A DNA stretch of 10,000 nt, taken from contig CM022672.1 in the NCBI GenBank assembly GCA_012295275.1, forward strand, positions 28,338,472 to 28,348,471, read 5' to 3'. This document shows, one piece after another, positions 1 through 6,675 of this stretch; the first letter of the stretch is position 1; the number at the start of each line of letters is the position of its first letter. The stretch comes from Chrysomallon squamiferum (Eukaryota > Mollusca > Gastropoda > Neomphalida > Peltospiridae). Under the pieces are notes generated by a model that was given only the letters and a program-made list of their open reading frames with translations, was not told where the DNA came from and made no database searches. The translations under genes were made by a program, and so were the position numbers.

Positions 1-70
1 CAAAATTTACTGTAATACTGAACTGCTGGTGGTAAATTTATATATAATTCAGAATTATTGTCTATCCATT

Positions 71-80
71 CCCCCCCCCC
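71..80. repeat. Poly-C (C10) homopolymer
   Basis: Ten consecutive C residues sit in otherwise AT-rich sequence. On the minus strand this is G10. The flanks (1-70 and 81-150) are unremarkable AT-rich DNA with no supported gene. Confidence 0.95.
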
Positions 81-151
81 AGCTAATATAACATACTATT
101 TTGGCATGTGTAAAGTTTTCTTAGAATTCCCAGACTTTTTTGAAGTTATAT

Positions 152-330
152 AACAACAACAACAACAATAATTATTGGGGTTTATTTTTAATTATTATTA
201 TTATTATTATTATTATTGTTGTTGTTGTTGTTGTTTTTGTTGTTGTTGTTGTTGTGATGATAATGGTTATGGTAATGATAATAATATTAATAATGATGAT
301 AGTGAAGATGATGAAGAAGGAAAAAACCGT
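152..330. repeat. Compound triplet microsatellite AAC / ATT / GTT / GAT
   Basis: A short (AAC)5 run passes into AAT and, after a GGGG interruption near 177-180, is followed by (ATT)9 at 191-217. A GTT run with one T-rich interruption extends to about 255, and imperfect GAT/AAT/GAA triplets continue to about 320. The AAC half and the ATT-GTT half are inverted complements, so one strand can fold back on itself. Open frames across this tract encode only poly-Asn/Ile/Val/Cys runs and are not genes. Confidence 0.93.
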
Positions 331-482
331 ATACTGTCACTGATCTCAGAGGAGGTGCGTTTCCTATTTATTATCTTTCTATTTTCTCTTTTTGATAAAA
401 TTAATTTCATTATTTCAAAATATATCAAGTTAAACTTATCCACTTACTAAATTCTATAATTCTTTCTCTAAAAAAAATGTTG
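331..482. other. AT-rich non-coding spacer
   Basis: Mostly A/T sequence with one short GC-richer stretch near 340-362 (CTGATCTCAGAGGAGGTGCG). No recognisable motif, open frame or repeat copy was found. An A8 run at 472-479 leads into the poly-T of the next feature. Confidence 0.6.
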
Positions 483-544
483 TTTTTTTTTTTGTTGTTC
501 GATGGAAATAGCTTATCTGATAAGAACATTTTCACGTTAAAATA
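483..544 (-). repeat. Interspersed repeat, copy 1 (poly-T-linked 53-bp core)
   Basis: The core at 492-544 aligns without gaps to 1025-1077, with four mismatches in 53 positions by eye (about 92% identity). Both copies are immediately preceded by poly-T and TTG/GTT triplets, so on the minus strand each ends in an A-rich tail. That is the arrangement of the 3' end of a short or long interspersed retroposon. The core contains CTTATCTGATAAG, a perfect inverted repeat in this copy. Sequence beyond 545 does not match copy 2. The family is not identified. Retroposon status is inferred from the tail and from the copy number of two in this window. Confidence 0.6.
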
Positions 545-993
545 TGTTACTCTATACTTACCTTTAGTTTTATTTAATTCATATATGCACTTAAGAATTT
601 TGTACATCAAGAGAGATTAATTTTAGATTTTCGAAAATAATAATAATAAATAAATAAATTTAAATTCGCACACTAGTATATAGTCACGTGAGTCGCACAG
701 GAAAACAAATTAATACTGAATTCGAAAGTTGTTAGCCATTTTGAAACGAACAAATATTTAATTATTTAAATAAATCTGGATGCTAAAACAATTAATTAGA
801 ACTTTTTTTAGGTACCTTGGTTCAACATATTTCCAAAACATGAAAAAATTAGATGAAGTGGTTGAAATCTAATCCTCTCATTTAGATAAATTCCATGTAA
901 AATTAGATCTAACGGGTGGGAACCGTTTCTAGCAAATACGTTTGTTACTACTGAGTACCCTGTCAGACAGTGAAGTACCGATCTTCCTCTCAA
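545..993. other. AT-rich non-coding stretch with AAT/AAAT run
   Basis: No gene is supported. An AAT run at about 636-648 passes into (AAAT)n to about 659. A TCACGTGA palindrome lies at 684-691. The part from about 808 to 990 is less AT-rich and non-repetitive. Its minus strand stays open for about 60 codons before joining the poly-A of the neighbouring repeat. No protein family is recognised in that frame, and it may be the body of the same retroposon insertion. Confidence 0.5.
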
Positions 994-1077
994 TTTTTTT
1001 TTTTTTTTTTTTTTTTTTTGTTTGTTGTTGTTTGCTGGAAATAGCTTATCTGACAAGAACATTTTCATGTTAAAATA
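994..1077 (-). repeat. Interspersed repeat, copy 2, with T26 tail
   Basis: T26 at 994-1019 is followed by GTT-type triplets and then the 53-bp core at 1025-1077 shared with 492-544. Mismatches fall at 1033, 1035, 1054 and 1068. On the minus strand the order is core, then (AAC/AAAC), then poly-A, as expected for an A-tailed retroposon 3' end. An (AAAT)n array begins directly at the other edge. The tail here is longer than in copy 1, so copy 2 may be the younger insertion or may simply have expanded. Confidence 0.6.
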
Positions 1078-1096
1078 AATAAATAAATAAATAAAA
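1072..1096. repeat. (AAAT)n microsatellite
   Basis: About five AAAT units followed by a short A run, abutting the interspersed repeat core. Confidence 0.9.
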
Positions 1097-1240
1097 AGTT
1101 TCGTTTTATGATAATAATTAAACTCACATTAAAATGGTTGTAACCTCTTATGGCTTTGTAACATAGCCTTTCCTTCTTATTCTTTCTTTTATTTTACTTG
1201 CTTTAGATGACAAAAGTAGTTTCTTCTTTGTGTGCTTCTA
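1097..1240. other. AT-rich spacer with pyrimidine tract
   Basis: Unique AT-rich sequence. A C/T-rich stretch at about 1167-1200 (CCTTTCCTTCTTATTCTTTC) is the only notable compositional feature. No open frame or repeat was recognised. Confidence 0.5.
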
Positions 1241-1777
1241 GCACACGCCATTCCACTTAAAGCAAAGCGACTCATAAATACCCACCCAGAAATCTCAAGC
1301 CGCCATAAAGATAGTTGCTTACAAAACATCAAAGCGCAATAACGGTATCTGACGCCCATTTAACTGGCGGACATCTTTCGGGTGGTTTAAAGACAAATTT
1401 GAGAGCTTGTTTGCGGTCTCGCTAGTTTACACCTTTCTGTTATCGAGTCTGCGCATCATTACGAACGATTTATGAGCGCGTTCGTTTTGTTACCGGGTTT
1501 ACTCGTCTCAGCAAGACGTCTTTAATCCTTTCTATCGGTTCTCGAGAGGCGATTTGATGCTTCCAACTGACATGCGTCGTTCTTTCACGTTTATCGGCTT
1601 GAAATCGTCTCATCATAACGTCATCATGATCAAAGGATCGGCTGCGGTTTATCGACGGTTTAATGGGACAGGTGAATTGGTGGTGCCGTTTTTCAGTTGA
1701 TCATTTCAGCAGCTACAGAGGTTCGTTAGGTGACAGAAAGAAATCAATGCGACTGACTAGCTTGTTATCACGTGGTA
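1241..1777. promoter_or_regulatory. CpG-rich non-repetitive block, candidate regulatory element or eroded exon
   Basis: A hand count gives about 37 CpG dinucleotides in roughly 535 bp, several times the density of the surrounding DNA, and the block contains no microsatellite. Composition changes sharply at both edges: A/T-rich spacer on the left, AAAC and (TA)n(GA)n on the right. Visible short motifs include GATCAAAGG at 1628-1636 (a full TCF/LEF-type match read on the minus strand), TGACAG at 1731-1736 and CACGTG at 1769-1774. Both strands carry opposed open frames of about 75 codons (roughly 1473-1700). From the first ATG these are 1557-1700 on the plus strand (47 residues) and 1470-1616 on the minus strand (48 residues, basic and charged). 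Neither is recognised as a family. Function is inferred only from composition. It could instead be an old transposon fragment. Confidence 0.35.
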
Positions 1778-1800
1778 TACAAACAAACCAACAAACAAAC
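1778..1800. repeat. Imperfect (AAAC)n run
   Basis: Two copies of ACAAACAAACC separated by a single A, forming the right border of the CpG-rich block. Confidence 0.8.
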
Positions 1801-1818
1801 CAGCATATGTACTTACAA

Positions 1819-1985
<167 letters not shown>

Positions 1986-2242
1986 AGTATATTGTGTATA
2001 TTTATAAACACCCACATACAATGTACAAATTATAGTAGGTCAGTGACAGCTGTATCCATGCTTCCATTCCTTGAGAGTGAAAAGTACATTGTGTTTATAT
2101 TTTTAACACTTGTGTATATAACACGGTAATGTTAACGGTTTCCAGGAAAAAAATTATTTTTTATTGCCTCTCTCTGTTTGCTTTGTCAGCCAGCAGGAGA
2201 ATAAATAATTGTGGTTATTTGACGATAGGATTATCAAACGAT

Positions 2243-2243
<1 letters not shown>
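1986..2243. other. Unique AT-rich spacer
   Basis: Non-repetitive AT-rich sequence. A frame starting at 2129 runs about 37 codons before entering the T33 tract and shows no recognisable domain. No other structure was seen. Confidence 0.5.

Positions 2244-2276
<33 letters not shown>
2244..2276 (-). repeat. Poly-T (T33)
   Basis: Thirty-three uninterrupted T residues preceded by CGATG. On the minus strand this is a poly-A tract of retroposon-tail length. The sequence at 2277-2375 is non-repetitive and moderately GC-rich, and could be flanking DNA or an element body. No family is recognised. Confidence 0.95.
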
Positions 2277-2277
<1 letters not shown>

Positions 2278-2375
2278 TTACCTTACCAAACCAGAAATCA
2301 GCTCACCAAAATTAAAGTGAATCCTGATAAAAGGGAGAGATCGACCTGCACAGCGACCTCTTTTGAATTCTAAAT

Positions 2376-2475
2376 AGACATATAGACAGACACACAGACA
2401 CAGAGACAAAGAGAGATGGATGGACGGACGGATGGATGAATGGATAAGTAGAATGCTAGGTAGGTAGACATACAT
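2376..2475. repeat. Degenerate GACA / GATG / TAGG tetranucleotide tract
   Basis: About 100 bp of imperfect 4-bp units: AGACA and CAGA types first, then GATG/GACG (GATGGATGGACGGACGGATG), then TAGG and CATA. It is an old, interrupted tetranucleotide array. Confidence 0.85.
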
Positions 2476-2845
2476 ATGAAAAAATATGGGTGAAAATGCA
2501 TTAAATAAATGTAAAATATGAAGACTGCCACCTACTGGGATCACAACCTGCAATGCTAACTCGAGAAATATAAATGTCACGATATTATCGTATCATCATA
2601 ATTAATCATCAGAGCATGAGCATGTAACCTGGACTCTATAAAATAGTTTTAACGTTCTTTATCACTTGAATATATTCCATAAAAGTTCCAATTTAGAGGT
2701 TACTGTATAATGATAACATGAACTCTCTGTTTATTTTTAGAGAAGTATATTAAAACGTATTGGAATTCTGTTGCTATTTTCCATAACTGACGTAGAAATT
2801 AAAGTTATTAATATTTTCATATCTAAAACACTATAAATAGATTTT
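2476..2845. other. Unique AT-rich sequence, no gene seen
   Basis: A moderately GC-richer patch near 2520-2565 (GCCACCTACTGGGATCACAA) is non-repetitive. A minus-strand frame (2278-2580) crosses it and the tetranucleotide tract but has no recognisable domain. The remainder is ordinary AT-rich DNA. Confidence 0.5.
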
Positions 2846-2848
2846 AAA

Positions 2849-2925
2849 AAATAATAATAATAATAACAATAATATATATAAAAATAAGTGAATAAATAAT
2901 GATGATGATGATGATAATGATAAAG
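2849..2925. repeat. AAT / GAT triplet microsatellite
   Basis: An AAT run at about 2851-2873 with one AAC interruption, a short AT run, AAAT-like units, then (GAT)n at about 2899-2916 fading into imperfect GATA units. Confidence 0.9.
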
Positions 2926-3243
2926 ATAATATTAGGTAAACAACAATAGATTATAAATATAGCTAAAAGACTAAATGTAATTATTACATTCATTAACACT
3001 TACCGATATTAACAATGCATTTCTCTTCTCGCTGAAGTTAATATTAATTGAAACTAAACTATTATGGTGAATATAAGCGGCTGTCTGTCATCTTAGAAAA
3101 ATTGATAATGTTGTATATAAAATAACAATAGTTACTAATCAAAGGGATTACTTATGGCATGTATCTGTTTTAAAGGATTTTTCAAGGGATGTTGGATTTT
3201 TTGAAACAGTTATTTTGCTATGTTGTCTGTGTGGTTGATATAG
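2926..3243. other. Unique AT-rich sequence, no gene seen
   Basis: Non-repetitive AT-rich DNA with stops in all frames. An ATCAAAGG motif near 3139 is the only short motif noted and is expected by chance. Nothing else is supportable. Confidence 0.5.
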
Positions 3244-3303
3244 CTAAAAAAAAGAAAGAAGAAAATAATAATAATAAAAAAATATTTAAAAAATGAAAGA
3301 AAG
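3244..3303. repeat. Purine-rich A/G tract with AAT units
   Basis: A run dominated by A with scattered G (GAAAGAAG type), an AAT microsatellite in the middle and GAAAGAAAG at the end. It is low-complexity sequence. Confidence 0.8.
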
Positions 3304-3391
3304 AACAACAGAAAATACTTTTAAATATTTTGAAATATAGTCTTTAATTTCTTTACTGTTTCTACAGAAAGACTGTATTACTGAATTTCTA

Positions 3392-3433
3392 AAATAAATA
3401 AAAAAGAAAGAAAAGCCCCACCCCCACCCCTCC
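3392..3433. repeat. A-rich tract adjoining C-rich tract (G-rich on minus strand)
   Basis: AAATAAATA and GAAAG-type units lead straight into a C-rich run at 3416-3433, C4-A-C5-A-C4-T-CC. On the minus strand this gives G runs of 2, 4, 5 and 4 with single-base loops, one G short of the usual four-run G-quadruplex motif. Confidence 0.85.
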
Positions 3434-3721
3434 AAAAAGCAGTATTCCTTAAAACACTCTTCTTTCTTCGTCAAAATAATTGTGTGAAACACCTGGCTTC
3501 ATTATATAACAAGAACGCGCGTGCGAATCCTTCAGTCCTTATTGATATATATTTTTTCATTATCACGACAAACTCCCGCAAGCAACAACAAAAGCGCTGT
3601 TCATACAGGAGTACAAAGGAAGGCTGAGAATGGTTTTGTATTGTTTCTTTCAGACTAATAACTGTGGTGAAATCTGAAGACCAAACAGGCCACTTGCATA
3701 GATGATGATTTATTTATTCAT
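3434..3721. other. Unique spacer with minor CpG content
   Basis: Non-repetitive sequence with a small CpG cluster at 3513-3526 (AACGCGCGTGCGAA). A polypyrimidine-AG signal ending at 3653 looks like a 3' splice site, but the downstream sequence has no open frame that can be tied to a gene. Confidence 0.45.
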
Positions 3722-3800
3722 TAATGTTTGTTTATCTGTCTGCCTATATGCATACCTATGTACATACATACATATATACTTATTTATATAAACATATATT
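3722..3800. repeat. Degenerate TACA / TATA tract
   Basis: Imperfect ACAT, ATAC and TATA units, including TACATACATACATATATA. Low-complexity DNA of the cephalopod-like CATA type. Confidence 0.7.
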
Positions 3801-3816
3801 TACAACATTAACAAAC

Positions 3817-3857
3817 ATAATAATAATAAATATAATTATAATAATAACAACAACAGC

Positions 3858-3889
<32 letters not shown>

Positions 3890-3930
3890 TAATAATAATA
3901 ACAGTAATAACAAAAAATAAAATAATATAA
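3817..3930. repeat. AAT / AAC compound microsatellite
   Basis: AAT units, a short AAC run near 3846-3857, a longer AAT run to about 3885, then alternating AAC and AAT units. Frames across it encode only poly-Ile/Asn/Thr. Confidence 0.93.
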
Positions 3931-3991
3931 TATGTGCGTGTGTGTGTTTCCATCATCATCATCGTCGTCGTCATTATTATTATTATTATTA
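3931..3991. repeat. (GT)n then CAT / CGT / ATT leader, first copy
   Basis: A short GT run at about 3933-3947 is followed by (CAT)4, (CGT)3 and (ATT)n. The same CAT, CGT, ATT order recurs at 4339-4388 directly in front of the duplicated unit. This stretch is probably the ancestral or partly decayed partner of that leader. Confidence 0.85.
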
Positions 3992-4059
3992 AATAATTTT
4001 TAAAATTAAATTTATCCTTTATATATTATATTAAACCTTACATTTTTCTTTTTTTAATT

Positions 4060-4133
4060 GATGATGATAATAATGATGATGTTGATGATACTACTACTAC
4101 TACTACTTATTATTATTATTATTATTATTATTA
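4060..4133. repeat. GAT / ACT / ATT compound microsatellite
   Basis: Imperfect TGA/TGT units at 4060-4090, about six ACT units at 4090-4106, then ATT from about 4107 to 4133, running directly into duplicated unit A. The spacer at 3992-4059 is plain AT-rich DNA. Confidence 0.92.
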
Positions 4134-4142
4134 CAGTAAATT

Positions 4143-4263
4143 TAGTTATGGTTTTGTTTTAATTCAAGATTCAAAATTAGTAAATAATTTAGCAAATAAC
4201 TATTTATGGCGTTGTTCAGTGCTGGTTTTCACAGTTAGTCACTTCGTTATGTTATTATTTTCA
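4143..4263 (+). repeat. Duplicated 122-bp unit, copy A
   Basis: It matches 4389-4511 with five substitutions and one 2-nt indel by eye, about 96% identity. The unit begins TAGTTATGGTTTTG and ends at the TTTCA before the AC run. Both copies follow an ATT microsatellite. Copy A lacks a TT present in copy B (CTATTTATGG against CTATTTTTATGG). No stable open frame is shared, so this is a non-coding duplication with an offset of 246 bp. Confidence 0.95.
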
Positions 4264-4277
4264 AAACACACACACAC

Positions 4278-4315
<38 letters not shown>

Positions 4316-4338
4316 TTTTTTTTTTTTGTCTTTGTTTT
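4264..4338. repeat. (AC)n(AT)n plus T13 between the duplicated units
   Basis: AC at 4266-4290, alternating TA at about 4294-4314, T13 at 4315-4327, then a short unique TGTCTTTGTTTT segment. These arrays lie inside the duplication period. Confidence 0.95.
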
Positions 4339-4358
4339 CATCATCATCGTCGTCGTCC

Positions 4359-4388
<30 letters not shown>
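4339..4388. repeat. CAT / CGT / ATT leader, second copy
   Basis: (CAT)3(CGT)3 followed by a C and (ATT)n leading straight into duplicated unit B. It parallels 3951-3991. Confidence 0.92.
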
Positions 4389-4390
<2 letters not shown>

Positions 4391-4511
4391 GTTATGGTTT
4401 TGTTTTAATTCAGGATTTCAAATTAGTAAATAATTTAGCAAATAACTATTTTTATGGCGTTGTTCAGTGCTGGTGTTCACAGTTAGTCACTTCGTTATGT
4501 TATTAATTTCA
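4389..4511 (+). repeat. Duplicated 122-bp unit, copy B
   Basis: Second copy of the unit at 4143-4263. It ends at TTTCA, after which the sequence becomes unique (GTATTCTATTTATAATTTAG), so the right edge of the duplication lies at about 4511. Confidence 0.95.
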
Positions 4512-4689
4512 GTATTCTATTTATAATTTAGCAACCAAATAAATAGATGTATTCAGACGTTGGACAGTTTCTAAATTAGACAGTGTCTTAAAATAGTTTG
4601 TCACAAATGCTTAAATGTCAAGCCTACTAAAGTGATAGAAAAGAGGAGATAAAAATAAGTTTAAAAAGTGAGTAGGGGGATTTTTTCAC
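4512..4689. other. Unique AT-rich spacer
   Basis: Ordinary non-repetitive sequence with a short purine-rich patch near 4636-4680 (AGAAAAGAGGAGATAAAAAT). No gene or motif is supported. Confidence 0.5.
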
Positions 4690-5690
4690 ATTTTGTGGTT
4701 TGTCATTGTCTGTTCATTCGCGTGTCGCTTGCACTGATCACGTGCTCTTATGGTTTCGAGAGAAATTGATGACTACCATAGGCACTTATGGATCACAAGG
4801 CAAAAGATTCCGCTATTTTTATTATTCAAATCCTTTGTCGATAGGCGCGTGTTGTATTGCATGACAAATGCACCCTCCTCAATACTTTTGCCATAAATCG
4901 TGATTGCCCGTCATTTTACAGAAAGCTAGAGATGTTTTGTCGTAGCAGCCGCTTTTGTCGTGAATTATTGCTCCTGATAGCAACTCTATCGCAAGTAAAG
5001 GCGACAAAACGAAAACAAAAGCTTAACCAAAATGGTTGTTTTATGTCTGTTTTTCTTTTATTGTCTATTTCGGCGTACGTTAACTTGACACATTCGTTTA
5101 TCATTATTTTGATAATAACAATAATAAAAATAAGAGAATACAAGAGAGTGAGAGAAAAGTTTCACCCGAAATCCGTGGCCTGTAAATTCCCTTATTCATT
5201 TAGTTTACAGTTTACTTCCTGTCAGAAATCCCCGTGACAATGGGAGGAGAAAGAGATTAATTTGAATATGAAGTACTCTGCTGCACCGTATCACCCGCTG
5301 TCACTCAATGGAAAGTGACAATTGAAAGTGACAGCACTATTTACAATGCGCACGAATACACGGCGCGTGCATTAATAAGGGCAGGGCAACATAATGGACG
5401 TCTGCGAGTTAAGACTGACAGACGATAACTGTGATCGAAGGACTAACCCATTCAGAACAGATAGTAACCTGTCACGTTCGGGATATATTTACAACATTTA
5501 GCAGACGACAGAAAAATCTGTAGTTTGCTCTACCCGGTAAGGCAAACTTTTTGTCTCCATCAGATATAAGTGTTGTCTGTTGGTACACGGCTTTTGTTTT
5601 GGATTTAAGTACAACCAATATTTTTCTATTGGTGATCTCTCTTTCTCACTGTTTCAGCGTAAGTAAAAATTATTTTACTAAATTCATTTT
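4690..5690. promoter_or_regulatory. Second CpG-enriched, microsatellite-free block
   Basis: About 40 CpGs by hand count, spread over roughly 900 bp. This is denser than the flanks though weaker than 1241-1777, and there are almost no simple repeats. It includes CACGTG at 4739-4744, a cluster of TGACAG/CTGTCA motifs at 5219-5474, and donor-like GTAAGG (5537) and GTAAGT (5659). The longest open frame in the window is here (4857-5237). Its first ATG is at 4932 and gives about 101 residues, with a Cys/Arg-rich start, a hydrophobic stretch in the middle and a basic tail. No family is recognised, the minus strand is also partly open, and the frame is likely fortuitous. A regulatory or 5' non-coding exon role is inference from composition only. 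Confidence 0.3.
5297..5335. repeat. Inverted and direct repeat around TGACA motifs
   Basis: GCTGTCACT (5297-5305) and AGTGACAGC (5327-5335) form a perfect 9-bp inverted repeat. Within the span, GAAAGTGACA occurs twice as a direct repeat (5311-5320 and 5324-5333). The TGACAG half-element is the core bound by TALE homeodomain proteins (MEIS/PREP type). Binding here is inferred, not shown. Confidence 0.8.
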
Positions 5691-5692
5691 CA

Positions 5693-5693
<1 letters not shown>

Positions 5694-5727
<34 letters not shown>

Positions 5728-5736
5728 AGAGAGAGA
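5694..5736. repeat. Compound (TA)16(AG)n microsatellite
   Basis: Sixteen TA units at 5694-5725 followed by AG to 5736. The order is the same as the larger (AT)n(GA)n array at 1826-1922. Confidence 0.97.
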
Positions 5737-6157
5737 TATTGGTTACAGTTGTAATAGCTTCTTTTTAATTACTATTTTTATTCAGTTTATTTGTAGTGTA
5801 ATTGGTAAGGCTGTTTTCTGCTTTAGAACATTTCATCACAAGTTTAATAACAACTTTATTTATAGTAAATTTTAACAACCATAAGCAAACAATTAAAAAC
5901 GAAAGTTAACAAAACATATTTTTAACATATTGCGATTAGCTATAATAATAATTAAAAGTGAAATACAACACTTAATTGGTTTATTTAGCTGTTTATTACC
6001 TGCGTTTTAAGATTTTGTGGCGTGTGTAGATATGGAGCGGTGGTGTGTTTATGAATGTGTATAGACGTACGTGCAGAAAAAGAAGACAAATAATTAAGCA
6101 CTATTTAAATCATACATAAATTTCTTCATTTGGAATAGAATACTAACAACATGAGAG
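5737..6157. other. Unique AT-rich sequence, no gene seen
   Basis: Non-repetitive AT-rich DNA with frequent stops. A slightly GC-richer patch at about 6018-6080 (GGCGTGTGTAGATATGGAGC) carries no open frame or recognised motif. Confidence 0.5.
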
Positions 6158-6187
6158 CATTCTAAAGAATAACATTCTAAAGAATAA
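6158..6187 (+). repeat. Perfect tandem duplication of a 15-mer
   Basis: CATTCTAAAGAATAA occurs twice head to tail without mismatch. Each unit contains ATTCT-AA-AGAAT, a 5-bp inverted repeat with a 2-nt centre. Confidence 0.95.
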
Positions 6188-6234
6188 TAAACTTAAATAG
6201 CTGGCTATTATTCGAAAGCTGGGAAGTTCGGTGG

Positions 6235-6252
6235 TTTTTTTTTTTTTCCCCC
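6235..6252. repeat. T13 followed by C5
   Basis: A poly-T run that changes directly into C5, then a pyrimidine-rich tail to about 6260. Low complexity. Confidence 0.9.
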
Positions 6253-6285
6253 TCTTTCTCATAATTATAAATGATAAATATATGT

Positions 6286-6469
6286 ATAATAATAATAAAG
6301 ATGATGATGACGACGAAAAAAAAAAGAGAATAAAATAAAATAAATAATAATGATAATAAAAATAATTTAATTAAGTTAAATTTAAAAAAATATATTAATA
6401 AATAAATACCAATAAATAAAAAAATACTACAAATAAAAATAAAATAACAATAAATAAATAAATAACAAT
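6286..6469. repeat. AAT, GATGACG and AAAT-rich low-complexity tract
   Basis: AAT at about 6286-6298, GATGATGATGACGACG at 6300-6315 (the reverse complement of the CGT/CAT order seen at 3951 and 4339), A10, then AAAT/AAATA and AAT units continuing to the AAC array. Confidence 0.85.
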
Positions 6470-6594
<125 letters not shown>

Positions 6595-6654
6595 TTTTTA
6601 AAAAATAATAATAATACAAAACAAACAACACTACTTTATAAAAAAGTTCCCTGT

Positions 6655-6675
6655 ATTTATTTATTTATTTATTTA
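6655..6675. repeat. (ATTT)n microsatellite
   Basis: About five ATTT units, the complement of the AAAT units found at 6400-6465 on the other side of the AAC/AAT array. Confidence 0.88.

Noticed and set aside
140-450. Two overlapping forward frames
   Set aside because: They translate ATT/GTT/GAT triplet arrays into poly-Ile/Val, poly-Tyr/Cys and Asn/Asp runs; microsatellite artefacts.
3490-3530. Possible tRNA or tRNA-derived SINE internal promoter (GTGCGAATCC resembling a B box)
   Set aside because: Two mismatches to the B-box consensus. The only A-box-like sequence upstream is too close and poor, and no cloverleaf arms can be drawn.
3724-3974. Forward and reverse frames rich in Ile, Thr and Val
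   Set aside because: Translation of the AAT/AAC and TACA microsatellites.
4857-5237. 126-codon forward frame, the longest in the window, as a protein-coding gene
   Set aside because: It begins at a non-ATG codon. From the first ATG at 4932 it is about 101 residues with no recognised domain. The opposite strand is also open over much of it, and the hydrophobic part comes from AT-rich ATT/AAT codons. Kept only as a finding to check.
6158-6187. Heat-shock element
   Set aside because: The TTC and GAA triplets are separated by four bases within units, not the two required for the canonical nTTCnnGAAn arrangement.
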